Assembly (NCBI RefSeq): GCF_001439605.1
Contig: NZ_LMBX01000006.1
Location: forward strand, 1-64,000
Source: Cytobacillus praedii
Lineage (GTDB): Bacteria > Bacillota > Bacilli > Bacillales > Cytobacillaceae
Reading direction: 5' to 3'
Length of the DNA: 64,000 nucleotides
How positions within the stretch are numbered: position 1 is the first letter of the stretch; each line of letters opens with the position of its first letter. Both the position numbers and the translations under genes were made by a program. Positions 36,938-45,804 of this stretch are shown here, piece by piece. The notes beneath the pieces are model-generated. The model saw nothing but the letters and a program-made list of their open reading frames with translations, was not told the origin of the DNA and did no database searches.

Positions 36938-37519
36938 ATGATGGGAATTCAATTATCAAAGGGACAACGAATTGACCTAACAAAAACAAATCCTGGATTA
37001 ACAAAAGCAATTATCGGACTTGGCTGGGATACGAACAAGTATCAAGGCGGACATGATTTTGATTTAGACGCTTCCGCTTTTTTAGTGGATGCGAATAATA
37101 AATGTCAAAACGATCTAGATTTTATCTTTTATAATAATCTGCAGCATCCAAGTGGTGCTGTCATTCATACGGGTGATAACCGTACAGGAGAAGGAGACGG
37201 CGATGACGAGCAACTTGTCGTTGATTTCACAAAAATCCCCGCAAATGTTCATCGTATTGGAATTACTGTGACCATTCACGATGCAGACCAGCGGATGCAA
37301 AACTTTGGACAAGTATCAAATGCTTTCGTACGTTTAGTCGATGATTCGAATAACCAGGAATTGCTGCGTTTTGATTTAGGGGAAGATTTCTCAATCGAAA
37401 CGGCAGTTGTTGTCTGTGAATTATACCGTCATGGCAGTGATTGGAAGTTCAATGCCATTGGCAGCGGTTTTTCCGGCGGACTTGCATCACTTTGCCGAAA
37501 TTATGGTCTGCAAGTATAG
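36938..37519 (+). CDS. TerD-family protein (second copy)
   Basis: 193 aa (192 if it starts at the second ATG, 36941). Same domain and length as the preceding protein, with [19 protein letters not shown] and [14 protein letters not shown]; the two copies are about two-thirds identical by eye. A strong GGGGAGGG lies upstream. Such TerD pairs are usual in Bacillus. A terminator follows directly after. Confidence 0.9.
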   Translation: MMGIQLSKGQRIDLTKTNPGLTKAIIGLGWDTNKYQGGHDFDLDASAFLVDANNKCQNDLDFIFYNNLQHPSGAVIHTGDNRTGEGDGDDEQLVVDFTKIPANVHRIGITVTIHDADQRMQNFGQVSNAFVRLVDDSNNQELLRFDLGEDFSIETAVVVCELYRHGSDWKFNAIGSGFSGGLASLCRNYGLQV

Positions 37520-37542
37520 CTGCAAATTTCTTCGTTACTACT

Positions 37543-37578
37543 AAGCCCTTTTCAAATATTTATTGAAAGGGCTTTTTT
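37543..37578 (+). terminator. terminator of terD pair
   Basis: AAGCCCTTTTCAA/TTGAAAGGGCTT stem followed by seven T. Confidence 0.85.
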
Positions 37579-37653
37579 TCATTCTTAATTGTACTATTAG
37601 CAGGAGGATAAACCATAAACTTTTAAAAAGAGGGGAAAAAGAGGGGTGAGAGC

Positions 37654-38916
37654 ATGGCAGTTCATGTCGTGAAAACGGGTGATTCCATTTGGTCAATTGC
37701 ACAGAGCTATCAGGTACCCATCTCATCAATATTTGAAGCTAATCAGTTAAACCAAACTGGAACAATCATACCTGGTTTAGCTCTTTATATACCAAACAAC
37801 AGTTTACCTGTAAGGTCTCAGATTGTCACCCAAGGAGATACAATTAGCCAGTTAGCAGCCAAGTTTCAAACTACAATTAATTTGATTCTTATGGCAAATC
37901 CTGGAATTAATCCATATCAGTTAAGAATTGGACAAAAACTTAATATACCTTCTCCGCTAAAATTAGTTATGGAAACGCTTGGTTTTATTGTTCCGTATTC
38001 ACCGAAATCATTCCTGCCAGTCCTAAATCAAATAGCTAATAATCTCACCTATTTATCAATTGTCTCCTATTCATTAACAGATGAAGGGTTCGCATATATC
38101 CTGTTGGATGATTCAGAACTCATTACCGAAAGCAAAAGATTAAATGTCATTCCTCTTCTAATGATTAGAAATTTCGTTAATGACGAATTTAGTCCGGAAC
38201 TCATTGGCAGAGTGCTTGAAAACCCGCGCTATCGGCAAAATTTAATTAATAGTTTAATGAGTTTTATATTGCAGAAAGGGTATGGAGGAGTGAGCATAGA
38301 TTTTGAATTTATTCCTCCGCAAAGAAGGCTCGATTTTAACCTATTTCTTATAGAATTGAAAGGGGCGTTAGGCTCTCTCATCCTCCATGTAAATGTCCAT
38401 GCGAAAACAGAAGATATTCCTACAAATCGAATCATCGGCGCGTACGATTATGAAGCTATAGGGAGAGCAGCAGATATTGTTGCAGTCATGACGATCGATT
38501 ATGGCTATCCAACAGGACCGCCTAATCCCGTTTCACCTTTATGGTGGATGGAACAGGTTATCCGTTATGCTACTGCATTAATTAATCCTCAAAAGCTGCA
38601 AATGGCCTTGCCTCTATATGGCTATGATTGGCGACTGTCCGATAACAAAACAAGTGCACACTCCTTACTAGGGGCGCAAAATTTATCGATTTCAACTGGG
38701 GCAGTCATTTATTATAATCCTCAAGCCGCAACACCATCTTTTACTTATTGGACTGGAGCGGAAGAACACATCGTCTGGTTCGACGATATTCGAAGCTTTC
38801 AAGAAAAATATAAGCTTATCGATCAATATGGCCTTTTAGGAACAACCTATTGGCAATTAAGCCTTGAATTTCCACAAAACTGGTTTTTTATGGATCAAAA
38901 CTATATAGTTACCTAG
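37654..38916 (+). CDS. spore cortex-lytic N-acetylglucosaminidase-like protein (LysM-GH18)
   Basis: 420 aa, without signal peptide. Two LysM repeats at residues 1-48 (HVVKTGDSIWSIAQSYQV) and 56-100 (QIVTQGDTISQLAAKFQ) precede a glycoside hydrolase 18 barrel with the catalytic glutamate in YGGVSIDFEF. This is the architecture of SleL/YaaH, cortical fragment lytic enzymes deposited in the spore and used at germination. Start ATG 37654 follows GAGGGGTGAG. Presumably expressed in the mother cell under a sporulation sigma factor, but I cannot define the promoter. Confidence 0.88.
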   Translation: MAVHVVKTGDSIWSIAQSYQVPISSIFEANQLNQTGTIIPGLALYIPNNSLPVRSQIVTQGDTISQLAAKFQTTINLILMANPGINPYQLRIGQKLNIPSPLKLVMETLGFIVPYSPKSFLPVLNQIANNLTYLSIVSYSLTDEGFAYILLDDSELITESKRLNVIPLLMIRNFVNDEFSPELIGRVLENPRYRQNLINSLMSFILQKGYGGVSIDFEFIPPQRRLDFNLFLIELKGALGSLILHVNVHAKTEDIPTNRIIGAYDYEAIGRAADIVAVMTIDYGYPTGPPNPVSPLWWMEQVIRYATALINPQKLQMALPLYGYDWRLSDNKTSAHSLLGAQNLSISTGAVIYYNPQAATPSFTYWTGAEEHIVWFDDIRSFQEKYKLIDQYGLLGTTYWQLSLEFPQNWFFMDQNYIVT

Positions 38917-38930
38917 GACGTTGTTTATTT

Positions 38931-39104
38931 TTAATCGATAGTTTCTAATTCGTCTTCAAAATAAAACATACTGGGATTTTCTTTAATGGTGTATGAATAT
39001 CTTTTCATATTTGCAATATAACTAGATTTATTTATCGTAACTTTTTCTCCTGTTGAAATTAAAATAACAACTTCATCCGCTTCGAATTTATTATTACGCT
39101 TCAT
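38931..39104 (-). CDS. small protein of unknown function downstream of the structured RNA
   Basis: 57 aa from ATG 39104, with AGAAGG before it; the frame extends to 39233 through the RNA locus but lacks a ribosome binding site there. Sequence includes KFEADEVVILISTGEKVTI, INKSSYIANMKRYSYTIKEN and FYFEDELE; no membrane segment. No family recognised. Its 5' region carries a promoter, a structured RNA and a terminator, so its expression may be conditional on read-through of that terminator. Confidence 0.6.
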   Translation of the reverse strand: MKRNNKFEADEVVILISTGEKVTINKSSYIANMKRYSYTIKENPSMFYFEDELETID

Positions 39105-39145
39105 GTCATACCTTCTTTCTAATTTATTTACAAAGATGAAAGGGT

Positions 39146-39260
39146 ATAAAAAAAGACGCCAATAAGGCGTCTTTTTACGTATTGCGGCGATGACTGCACG
39201 CCACATCGTGCATTTCCTTTGAAGGACTGTCAATCGTCTTACGCAATTAGCTCATCGCAA
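39146..39260 (-). ncRNA. candidate structured RNA with crossing helices and terminator
   Basis: A minus-strand promoter (TTGATA 39293-39288, 17-bp spacer, TATATT 39270-39265) predicts a start near 39258. The transcript would contain four perfect pairings: GCGATGA (39187-39193)/TCATCGC (39252-39258); ATTGCG (39181-39186)/CGCAAT (39242-39247), which crosses the first; and hairpins at 39195-39212 and 39215-39226. It ends in a GC-rich terminator (39150-39176). Crossing pairs imply a pseudoknot or two exclusive folds. It could be a free small RNA or a riboswitch-type leader for the 57-aa gene downstream. No known family recognised. Confidence 0.55.
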
Positions 39261-39264
39261 ATCT

Positions 39265-39293
39265 AATATAACATATAGAATAAATAATATCAA
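39265..39293 (-). promoter_or_regulatory. sigma-A promoter of the structured RNA
   Basis: TTGATA -35 and TATATT -10 on the minus strand at exactly 17-bp spacing. Confidence 0.6.
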
Positions 39294-39408
39294 CCAACAT
39301 GTTACGACATTTCTTTACACTGCAAATGAATACTTTATGAAACCTTTTGAGCTCATTTTCGTTTATTATAAAGATATAACTTTGAAAAGGAATTAGTAGG
39401 GAGATACG

Positions 39409-41478
39409 ATGAAAAAAATTCAACCCATTTGGGAAGCAATTAGACGGTTTTGGCGTAATAAGCACCTAACTAAAATATTGCTGCTCATTTTACTTACACT
39501 ATTATTATTAACCATTCTCTTTTTTGCCTTTATAGCCGCTACAGCGAATGTAGAAACATTAAAAGAAGGACTAAAGCAATCTACAGTGATCTATGATAAA
39601 AATGAAGAAGTGGCCAGCCATTTAGCCACTAATCGGTCAGAGGGCATTTCGATAGAGGAATTGCCAGATTATGTTAAGAACTCGATCGTAGCTATTGAGG
39701 ATGAACGTTTTTATGAACATAATGGCTTCGATGTAAAGGGGATTGCAAGAGCATTTTTTAAAAATCTCTTTGCTGGAAGAATCACTGGCGGAGGGAGCAC
39801 AATCACACAGCAGTTAACTAAAAATGCTTTGCTCTCCTCTGAAAAAACCTATAAACGTAAAATCGAGGAGCTCTTTCTAGCTGTCGAAATAGAAAAGAAC
39901 TATAAAAAAGATGAAATATTGCAGATGTATATGAACCAAGTTTATTTTGGAAGTGGAGCTTGGGGCATTGGTCAGGCTTCGAATAAATATTTCAACAAAA
40001 ATGCTAAAGACTTAACAGTAAGTGAAGCAGCATTACTTGCAGGATTATTGCAATCACCTTCCGGCAGGGATCCTTTTAAGTATTATGACCGTGCAATCGA
40101 GCGCAGAAATGTCGTCTTAGGAAAAATGAAGGAACACAAAATGATTAATGACAGCGAATATAAGAAAGCAATTTCTGAAAAAATTGAGTTAGAGGAAGGG
40201 CACGGCAGCTTCATTGAAAGAAAGTATCCTTATTATGTTGATGCCGTCCTTGATGAAGCCATTAATCAATATGGTCTAACACAAGAAGAAATTTTCACAA
40301 GAGGGTATCGAATTTACACAGAAATGGATCAGGATCTTCAATCCAATCTGGAAAAAGTATATGAAAGGGATTCACTATTCCCAAGAGGAAAAGGCGGTGT
40401 TCTCGTTCAAAGTGGTGCTGTATTATTAGATCCCCAGTCAGGCGGAGTAAGAGGGCTTGTTGGCGGCAGAGGGGATTATGTATTCCGCGGCTTTAACAGA
40501 GCTACCCATATTAAGGCTCAGCCAGGATCAACAATGAAACCTCTTGCAGTATACACACCAGCACTAGAAGAAGGCTACAAGGCAACATCCATCTTAAAGG
40601 ATGAGCCAATGAACTTTGGTGACTACAGACCTGAGAACTCATCAAAACAATATGGTGGAGATGTTCCGATGTATAAAGCTATTGAGGATTCCTTAAACAT
40701 CCCAGCTGTATGGCTGCTTGATCAAATTGGTCTGGATAAAGGACTGGATGCATTAAAGCGTTTTGGCATTCCACTTGAAGAGGAAGATGAATATTTAGGA
40801 ATTGCTTTAGGAGGAATGCATAAAGGAATTTCGCCAATGAAGCTGGCAGAAGCGTACTCTACCTTCCCTAATGAAGGGAGGCGTCATGACGCTCACCTAA
40901 TCACTAAAATTGTTGGACCGACTGGCAATATCATTGCTGAAAGAAAGAAAAAAACAGTTAAAGTCACATCAAAAACAGTGTCCAAGCAAATGAACTCTAT
41001 GCTTCTTAATGTTGTAGAATCAGGGACAGGAGAAGCAACGAAAATTAATGGCGTTCAAATTGCCGGAAAAACAGGAACAACTCAGCTTCCGTACAAGGAT
41101 ATAAATGGGACAAAAGATCAATGGTTTGTTGGATATACTCCAAATATCGTTGGAGCGGTTTGGCTAGGTTATGATCAAACAGATCGTGAACATTATTTAT
41201 CTAGCAGTACGACGAAAACGGTCGTCCCTTTATTTAGAGAAATCATCGAGAACTCGCTTCCATATATCGAGAAAGAGAACTTCTCAACAAAATCTGTAAA
41301 TGAGAAACTAGCTCAACAGGAAGAACAAAAGGAAGTCCAGCAAACGATTAAGGAATCTGCAGAAAAAATTAAAGAAGAGCTGCCAAAATGGAAGGAAAAG
41401 CTAATGGATGTAGTGGATGAGCTCGACCAATTTGGCGATTTCCTTAAAGATAAATGGAACAATACTTTTAATAATTAA
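39409..41478 (+). CDS. class A penicillin-binding protein (PBP2c/2d-like)
   Basis: 689-aa bifunctional peptidoglycan synthase: cytoplasmic N-terminus, one membrane anchor at about residues 25-45, GT51 transglycosylase (IEDERFYEHNGFD, GGGSTITQQLTKNALL, then the EKxYKRKIEE region) and a transpeptidase with SxxK (PGSTMKP), SxN (DSLNIP) and KTG (AGKTGTTQ). The C-terminal tail from about residue 630 is a charged coiled coil. Length and layout are like the sporulation-linked PbpF (PBP2c) and PbpG (PBP2d) of B. subtilis, so I leave the symbol empty. Single gene with terminator. Confidence 0.9.
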   Translation: MKKIQPIWEAIRRFWRNKHLTKILLLILLTLLLLTILFFAFIAATANVETLKEGLKQSTVIYDKNEEVASHLATNRSEGISIEELPDYVKNSIVAIEDERFYEHNGFDVKGIARAFFKNLFAGRITGGGSTITQQLTKNALLSSEKTYKRKIEELFLAVEIEKNYKKDEILQMYMNQVYFGSGAWGIGQASNKYFNKNAKDLTVSEAALLAGLLQSPSGRDPFKYYDRAIERRNVVLGKMKEHKMINDSEYKKAISEKIELEEGHGSFIERKYPYYVDAVLDEAINQYGLTQEEIFTRGYRIYTEMDQDLQSNLEKVYERDSLFPRGKGGVLVQSGAVLLDPQSGGVRGLVGGRGDYVFRGFNRATHIKAQPGSTMKPLAVYTPALEEGYKATSILKDEPMNFGDYRPENSSKQYGGDVPMYKAIEDSLNIPAVWLLDQIGLDKGLDALKRFGIPLEEEDEYLGIALGGMHKGISPMKLAEAYSTFPNEGRRHDAHLITKIVGPTGNIIAERKKKTVKVTSKTVSKQMNSMLLNVVESGTGEATKINGVQIAGKTGTTQLPYKDINGTKDQWFVGYTPNIVGAVWLGYDQTDREHYLSSSTTKTVVPLFREIIENSLPYIEKENFSTKSVNEKLAQQEEQKEVQQTIKESAEKIKEELPKWKEKLMDVVDELDQFGDFLKDKWNNTFNN

Positions 41479-41480
41479 AA

Positions 41481-41526
41481 AAAGGAGAATAGCAGTCCTT
41501 AAAAAAGGACACTATTCTCCTTTTAT
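41481..41526 (+). terminator. terminator of PBP gene
   Basis: GGAGAATAG/CTATTCTCC outer stem with inner GTCCTT/AAGGAC hairpin, then T-run. Confidence 0.85.
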
Positions 41527-41656
41527 TTTACTAAAGTGTTATAATAGGTTTAGTACGCTAGCGAGTTGAAAGCAATCGCTATTTTCGAACTATCAAAGTG
41601 CTAGCAAAATAATATCATTATGATAGATTGCTTATACAGGAGGGTTTTTCATAGTT

Positions 41657-41851
41657 ATGAGTGAAGCTAAACGTATTCAATTAAATGTACGTATTGCAAA
41701 TGAAACGTCTAAAATGCTTGATGAAATTGTCGAATATTATCAGCAAAATACCAAGCTTGGCAGGATTTATAAAGGTGATGTGCTGACTGATATTATTGAA
41801 AAATCTTACGAAGTGATGAAAAAACAGCAGAATGCAAATAAGAAATTTTAA
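41657..41851 (+). CDS. small protein with ribbon-helix-helix-like pattern
   Basis: 64 aa from ATG 41657, preceded by AGGAGGG. Sequence KRIQLNVRIANETSKMLDEI then YKGDVLTDIIEKSYEVM resembles the beta-strand/helix/helix arrangement of CopG/MetJ-type regulators. No DNA-binding claim can be made from this alone. It could be a small repressor or a structural protein; no partner gene is adjacent. Confidence 0.6.
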   Translation: MSEAKRIQLNVRIANETSKMLDEIVEYYQQNTKLGRIYKGDVLTDIIEKSYEVMKKQQNANKKF

Positions 41852-41936
41852 ATTTCAGCATTTGATTGCATATTTAAAAAACATCATTGTCAAAATAGTT
41901 AGAATTATATACTATTCAATTTAGGATGGTGATATA

Positions 41937-42071
41937 ATGCGAACAAAAACAAATAGAGAAACAAAGAATTTAGATCATTTGAAGTTTGGATTGACAACTT
42001 TATTTTTGCATGTATCATTTTACTGTTTAATCGTATTTATCTTACTTTTTTTTATGGAGTTATTCAGTTAA
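41937..42071 (+). CDS. 44-aa single-span membrane protein
   Basis: Small frame from ATG 41937 with AGGATGGTGAT upstream. A charged N-terminus (MRTKTNRETKNLDHLKFG) leads into one long hydrophobic segment (about residues 20-42). Function unknown. It lies between an RHH-like gene and ppiB. Support: ribosome binding site and clean membrane pattern only. Confidence 0.5.
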   Translation: MRTKTNRETKNLDHLKFGLTTLFLHVSFYCLIVFILLFFMELFS

Positions 42072-42156
42072 TTCAAATTCTGATGCTATTACTTTTAATT
42101 GAAGGGTAAATAATGTTATTATTAAGGCTGAACTTAATAGTAGGAGATGATTACTC

Positions 42157-42594
42157 ATGGCAAAAAAAGGATACATACTTATGCAAGGCGGAGAAAAAAT
42201 TGAATTTGAACTATACCCGGACGTAGCTCCAGGAACTGTAGCCAACTTTGAAAAGTTAGCGAATGAAGGCTTCTATAATGGACTTACTTTTCACCGTGTA
42301 ATTCCTGGTTTTGTTAGCCAAGGAGGCTGCCCAGATGGAACAGGTACAGGTGGACCTGGCTACACAATTAATTGTGAAACAGAAGGAAACCCACATAAGC
42401 ATGAAGTAGGATCATTATCAATGGCACATGCTGGAAGAAATACTGGCGGAAGCCAATTCTTTATCGTGCATGAGCCTCAGCCACATTTAAATGGCGTTCA
42501 TACAGTGTTTGGAAAAGTTACTTCTGGAATCGATATTGTAAAAGCTATGACTAACGGAGTCGTAATGGAGAAGGTCGAAGTTACAGAAGCATAA
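42157..42594 (+). CDS. ppiB: peptidyl-prolyl cis-trans isomerase, cyclophilin type
   Basis: 145-aa cytoplasmic cyclophilin that catalyses proline isomerisation in folding proteins. The catalytic [30 protein letters not shown] and HxxFGKV motifs are intact, and the size fits B. subtilis PpiB. Ribosome binding site TAGGAGATG upstream. Single gene, strong terminator after the stop. Confidence 0.96.
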   Translation: MAKKGYILMQGGEKIEFELYPDVAPGTVANFEKLANEGFYNGLTFHRVIPGFVSQGGCPDGTGTGGPGYTINCETEGNPHKHEVGSLSMAHAGRNTGGSQFFIVHEPQPHLNGVHTVFGKVTSGIDIVKAMTNGVVMEKVEVTEA

Positions 42595-42598
42595 TAGG

Positions 42599-42636
42599 AA
42601 AAGAAAAAGAGCCAACTTTTTTGGCTCTTTTTCTTT
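42599..42636 (+). terminator. terminator of ppiB
   Basis: AAAAGAAAAAGAGCCAA with its complement and T-run. Confidence 0.85.
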
Positions 42637-42692
42637 TCACGTGTTTTTTCAACGAATAGATCCCATACTAAATAAAAAAAGGAGTCGTACTT

Positions 42693-42884
42693 ATGGGAGC
42701 TATCGAAAGAAATGGGTATCGTTTTGAGACAGAGTTCAGTGTTATAGAAAAGAATGGGGCCATACATGTAACCAAAAATGGCAAATTCATTGAAGAGGTT
42801 CATTTTGATTTTACTGGTGAATTTCCTGAGCATAATCAAATCGAAGAACTTGTCAATCATTATTGCTTTCAACACGGGATATAA
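42693..42884 (+). CDS. YbxH-like small protein
   Basis: 63 aa, start ATG 42693 after AAAGGAG. Begins MGAIERNGYRFETEFSVIEK and ends with NQIEELVNHYCFQHGI, as I recall for the YbxH/DUF5370 family of Bacillus small proteins. Function unknown. Own terminator downstream. Confidence 0.68.
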   Translation: MGAIERNGYRFETEFSVIEKNGAIHVTKNGKFIEEVHFDFTGEFPEHNQIEELVNHYCFQHGI

Positions 42885-42897
42885 ATTCGAAAGCTTT

Positions 42898-42925
42898 AAA
42901 GAGCCTATTCTTATAGGCTCTTTTT
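42898..42925 (+). terminator. terminator of ybxH-like gene
   Basis: AAAGAGCCTAT/ATAGGCTCTTT stem, then T-run. Confidence 0.85.
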
Positions 42926-43000
42926 CATTAAATGACTAGACATGTTCATGCTTTTTTTGTATTCTCCATAATAAGAATAGGAAAAGAAGAGGTGTCTTTA

Positions 43001-43582
43001 TTGAACCCCATTAAGGATCATTTAAAGGAAAACCTTGACCTTTTATTTGTTGGCTTTAATCCGAGCATTCGGTCTGCAGAAACGGGTCATCATTTTGCAA
43101 ATCCAAATAATCGCTTTTGGAAGATTCTCCATGAATCAGGTCTTACAGAAAATAAATTAGCAGCAGAAGAAGATTATAAATTATTAGACCTAGGATATGG
43201 ATTAACGAATATTGTTTCTAGACCTACAAAGGCGGCTGATGAAATTACGAAGGAAGAATATCAAAAGGGCAGAGAAGAGCTGATAAAGAAAATCAGCCTT
43301 CTTAAACCGAAAATTGTTTGCTATGTAGGAAAAGGGGTATATCAGGAATTTAGTGGGAAGAAAACACTCCCATGGGGAAAACAGGAGCAATCAGTGATTC
43401 CAGGTACCATTGATTTTGTGGCACCTTCATCAAGTGGACTAGTACGAATGAAAATGAATGATGTTGTAGCTATATATATAAAAATTCCTCAGTTATTAGG
43501 CGAATTAAAAAATGTGGAAAACGAAACGAACTGGGAAGAGGAGCCAGACATTTGGAAACTTTTACGGAAAAGGCAGTCATAA
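43001..43582 (+). CDS. G/T (U) mismatch-specific DNA glycosylase, Mug/TDG family
   Basis: 193 aa from TTG 43001, which has AGAGGTG upstream; the frame runs back to 42932. Mug/TDG enzymes remove uracil or thymine from G:U and G:T pairs. The first active-site motif reads FVGFNPS (GINPG in E. coli Mug) and the second APSSSGLVRM near the C-terminus, with ANPNNRFWKIL between them as in the family. The coding end overlaps the next gene by 31 bases, so translation is probably coupled. Confidence 0.85.
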   Translation: MNPIKDHLKENLDLLFVGFNPSIRSAETGHHFANPNNRFWKILHESGLTENKLAAEEDYKLLDLGYGLTNIVSRPTKAADEITKEEYQKGREELIKKISLLKPKIVCYVGKGVYQEFSGKKTLPWGKQEQSVIPGTIDFVAPSSSGLVRMKMNDVVAIYIKIPQLLGELKNVENETNWEEEPDIWKLLRKRQS

Positions 43583-43869
43583 TCATTAAAAATATTCCTA
43601 AAGGAAGGGTAATGACTTACGGACAGATTGCCAAATTAGCCGGCAGCTCGAGAGGAGCCAGGCAGGTAGTCAGAATTCTTCATTCTATGAGCAAAAAACA
43701 TCGATTGCCTTGGCATCGAGTGGTCAATAGTAAAGGTGAAATTGGTTTAAAGGATGACGAACATTATTCTATTCAAAGACTTTCTCTTGAAAGTGAGGGA
43801 GTGGAATTTTTCAATAACGGAAGAATAGACCTATCAAAATTTCAATTTTCTCCTGAACTAGAAGAATAA
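43552..43869 (+). CDS. alkyltransferase-like protein (ATL), Cys-to-Trp MGMT homolog
   Basis: 105 aa from TTG 43552, with GAGGAG eight bases upstream, inside the end of the glycosylase gene. It is an MGMT/Ada-type DNA-binding domain (VMTYGQIAKLAGSSRGARQ, then PWHRVVNS). Trp54 replaces the alkyl-accepting Cys of PCHR, which defines ATL proteins: they bind O6-alkylguanine without repairing it and recruit nucleotide excision repair. Overlap with Mug suggests a small DNA-repair operon. A terminator follows. Confidence 0.85.
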   Translation: METFTEKAVIIIKNIPKGRVMTYGQIAKLAGSSRGARQVVRILHSMSKKHRLPWHRVVNSKGEIGLKDDEHYSIQRLSLESEGVEFFNNGRIDLSKFQFSPELEE

Positions 43870-43879
43870 CACTCATTTT

Positions 43880-43921
43880 ATAACCTGAAATGTACTTTTT
43901 ATTAGATACATTTCAGGTTAT
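43880..43921. terminator. bidirectional terminator
   Basis: Perfect 15-bp stem ATAACCTGAAATGTA/TACATTTCAGGTTAT between convergent genes. Confidence 0.8.
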
Positions 43922-43934
43922 TTTACATTAAAGT

Positions 43935-44192
43935 TTACGATATTCTATTTACATATTCCTCTACCATATCAGAAGTTACGTATTTCCTGACGGGAACGAC
44001 TCCTTGCTTAGAAATCTCATTCATCAGGGATGTTACTTTATTAATTTTATCCGTTGAAAATGCTATGCCTTGTTTACAATTTGTAATGGCTTCTTCAATA
44101 TAAGCCTCTCGTTTTTGATCTAACTCCAAAAAGGCAGTAATCATTTTATTTTGATTATTTACGTGCGCGGATATTGCTTTATGTACACTCAT
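43935..44192 (-). CDS. DUF2533 (YpbS-like) small protein
   Basis: 85 aa from ATG 44192 (MSVHKAISAHVN), with GAGGGG upstream; the frame reaches 44207. The helical pattern and the N-terminal string fit DUF2533/YpbS proteins of Bacillus. Function unknown. Convergent with the ATL gene and sharing its terminator. Confidence 0.7.
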   Translation of the reverse strand: MSVHKAISAHVNNQNKMITAFLELDQKREAYIEEAITNCKQGIAFSTDKINKVTSLMNEISKQGVVPVRKYVTSDMVEEYVNRIS

Positions 44193-44325
44193 TTTTTCAC
44201 CCCTCAATTACAAATATAAATTATCATACCAATTAATTTTATTATCGTTAAGCTCGAAATGGTTTTTTTACCATCCTTTTGGCTATACTGAATAATTACT
44301 TATTTCATTTAAAGGGCTGGTTAAA

Positions 44326-45804
44326 TTGAGAAAAATGCTTATTCTTTCTATAAGTACCCTATTCATCTTGGCTATTTGTTCTCTTATTCATTCTAAACGA
44401 CCTCATGTACAAGCAACCAGAGAAGGCATTGGACTAGAACAGCAACTAAATAAGCTCATTGATTCTGAATCTGACTTAAAAGGGGCATTATCCGGCATTA
44501 GCATACGAAATGCGGCAACTGGTGAAATTCTATATTCGCGAATGGGTGACACACGTTTAAAACCTGCTTCAAATTTAAAGCTTTTCACCGCAGCCGCTGC
44601 TTTATCTGTATTAGGAGCAGATTATACTTTTTCGACTGAAGTACTAACTGATGGAGAGGTTAAAAAGAAATTACTTGACGGGAACCTATATGTAAAAGGA
44701 AAAGGCGATCCTACATTATTAAAGGCAGATTTTGACCAAATGGCAATGGATCTAAAAACTTTAGGGATCAATAGAATAAAAGGCAATCTCATTGGAGATG
44801 ACACATGGTATGATGATATACGCCATTCAAGAGATATGAATTGGAGTGACGAAACCTATTATTATGGAGCTCAAATTTCAGCATTAACTGCCTCACCTGA
44901 CGAGGATTACGATGCGGGTACAATGATTGTTGAAGTAAAGCCCGGTGCAAATATAGGAAAAAAACCATCTATTGTTCTTCATCCGAGAACTAAGTATGTA
45001 GAAATTAACAATCAAGCCTCTACAGTGGAAGAAGATGGGGAGAACAAAATCACAATTAAACGTGTACATGGAAAAAATACAATTATCGTTGAAGGCACGA
45101 TTCCGAAAAATGTGAAAAGCAAAAAAGAATGGGTTGCTGTCTGGGAGCCTACTCCCTATGCACTTGATTTATTCAAGCAATCATTAGAAGAGTGTGGGAT
45201 TCATATAGAAGGAAGCGTAAAGATAGCATCAACACCTATGAATGCTCAAGTGTTGAAAAAGTATCAATCCCAGCCATTATCTGAACTGCTGCTGCCTTTT
45301 ATGAAATTAAGCAATAATACAATTGGTGAAATCTTAGTTAAGGAAATGGGAAAAGTGGTAAAGGGTGAGGGAAGCTGGGATAAAGGACTGGAAGTTTTAA
45401 CATCTGAATTAACCAAACTGGGCGTTAATACCGATACTATTGAATTAAGAGATGGTTCAGGCATCTCCCACATAAACTTAGTTCCACCAAATGAAATTAC
45501 TAGCCTTCTTTTTTCTGTTCAGAAGGAAGCGTGGTTTGATCACTTTCTTTATTCTCTTCCAGTTAGCGGATCACCTGAAAGAATGATCGGGGGAACTCTA
45601 AGAAATAGAATGCTGAACTCTCCTGCTCAATGGCAGGTAAGAGCAAAAACCGGGACGATTGCTTCTGTTAGTTCATTATCCGGTTTTGTAGAAACAATGA
45701 GCGGGGAAAGACTTATATTTTCAATTATCCTAAACAATCTAATGAATGATGCAAAAGGAAAAATGATTGAGGATAAAATAGCTGTTATTTTTGCAGAGCA
45801 ATAA
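44326..45804 (+). CDS. dacC: D-alanyl-D-alanine carboxypeptidase (PBP4a-like, S13)
   Basis: 492-aa S13-family penicillin-binding protein. An N-terminal hydrophobic segment (residues 3-20) acts as signal or anchor. Active-site motifs are SNLK (KPASNLKLF; SxxK), SNN (LSNNTIGE; SxN) and KTG (RAKTGTIAS), in the S13 order with the insert between SxxK and SxN. It trims peptidoglycan stem peptides. Start TTG 44326, or ATG 44332. Single gene. Confidence 0.9.
   Translation: MRKMLILSISTLFILAICSLIHSKRPHVQATREGIGLEQQLNKLIDSESDLKGALSGISIRNAATGEILYSRMGDTRLKPASNLKLFTAAAALSVLGADYTFSTEVLTDGEVKKKLLDGNLYVKGKGDPTLLKADFDQMAMDLKTLGINRIKGNLIGDDTWYDDIRHSRDMNWSDETYYYGAQISALTASPDEDYDAGTMIVEVKPGANIGKKPSIVLHPRTKYVEINNQASTVEEDGENKITIKRVHGKNTIIVEGTIPKNVKSKKEWVAVWEPTPYALDLFKQSLEECGIHIEGSVKIASTPMNAQVLKKYQSQPLSELLLPFMKLSNNTIGEILVKEMGKVVKGEGSWDKGLEVLTSELTKLGVNTDTIELRDGSGISHINLVPPNEITSLLFSVQKEAWFDHFLYSLPVSGSPERMIGGTLRNRMLNSPAQWQVRAKTGTIASVSSLSGFVETMSGERLIFSIILNNLMNDAKGKMIEDKIAVIFAEQ

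Noticed and set aside
43552-43869. Functional O6-alkylguanine methyltransferase
   Set aside because: The acceptor Cys is replaced by Trp (PWHR), which precludes alkyl transfer; it fits ATL proteins instead.
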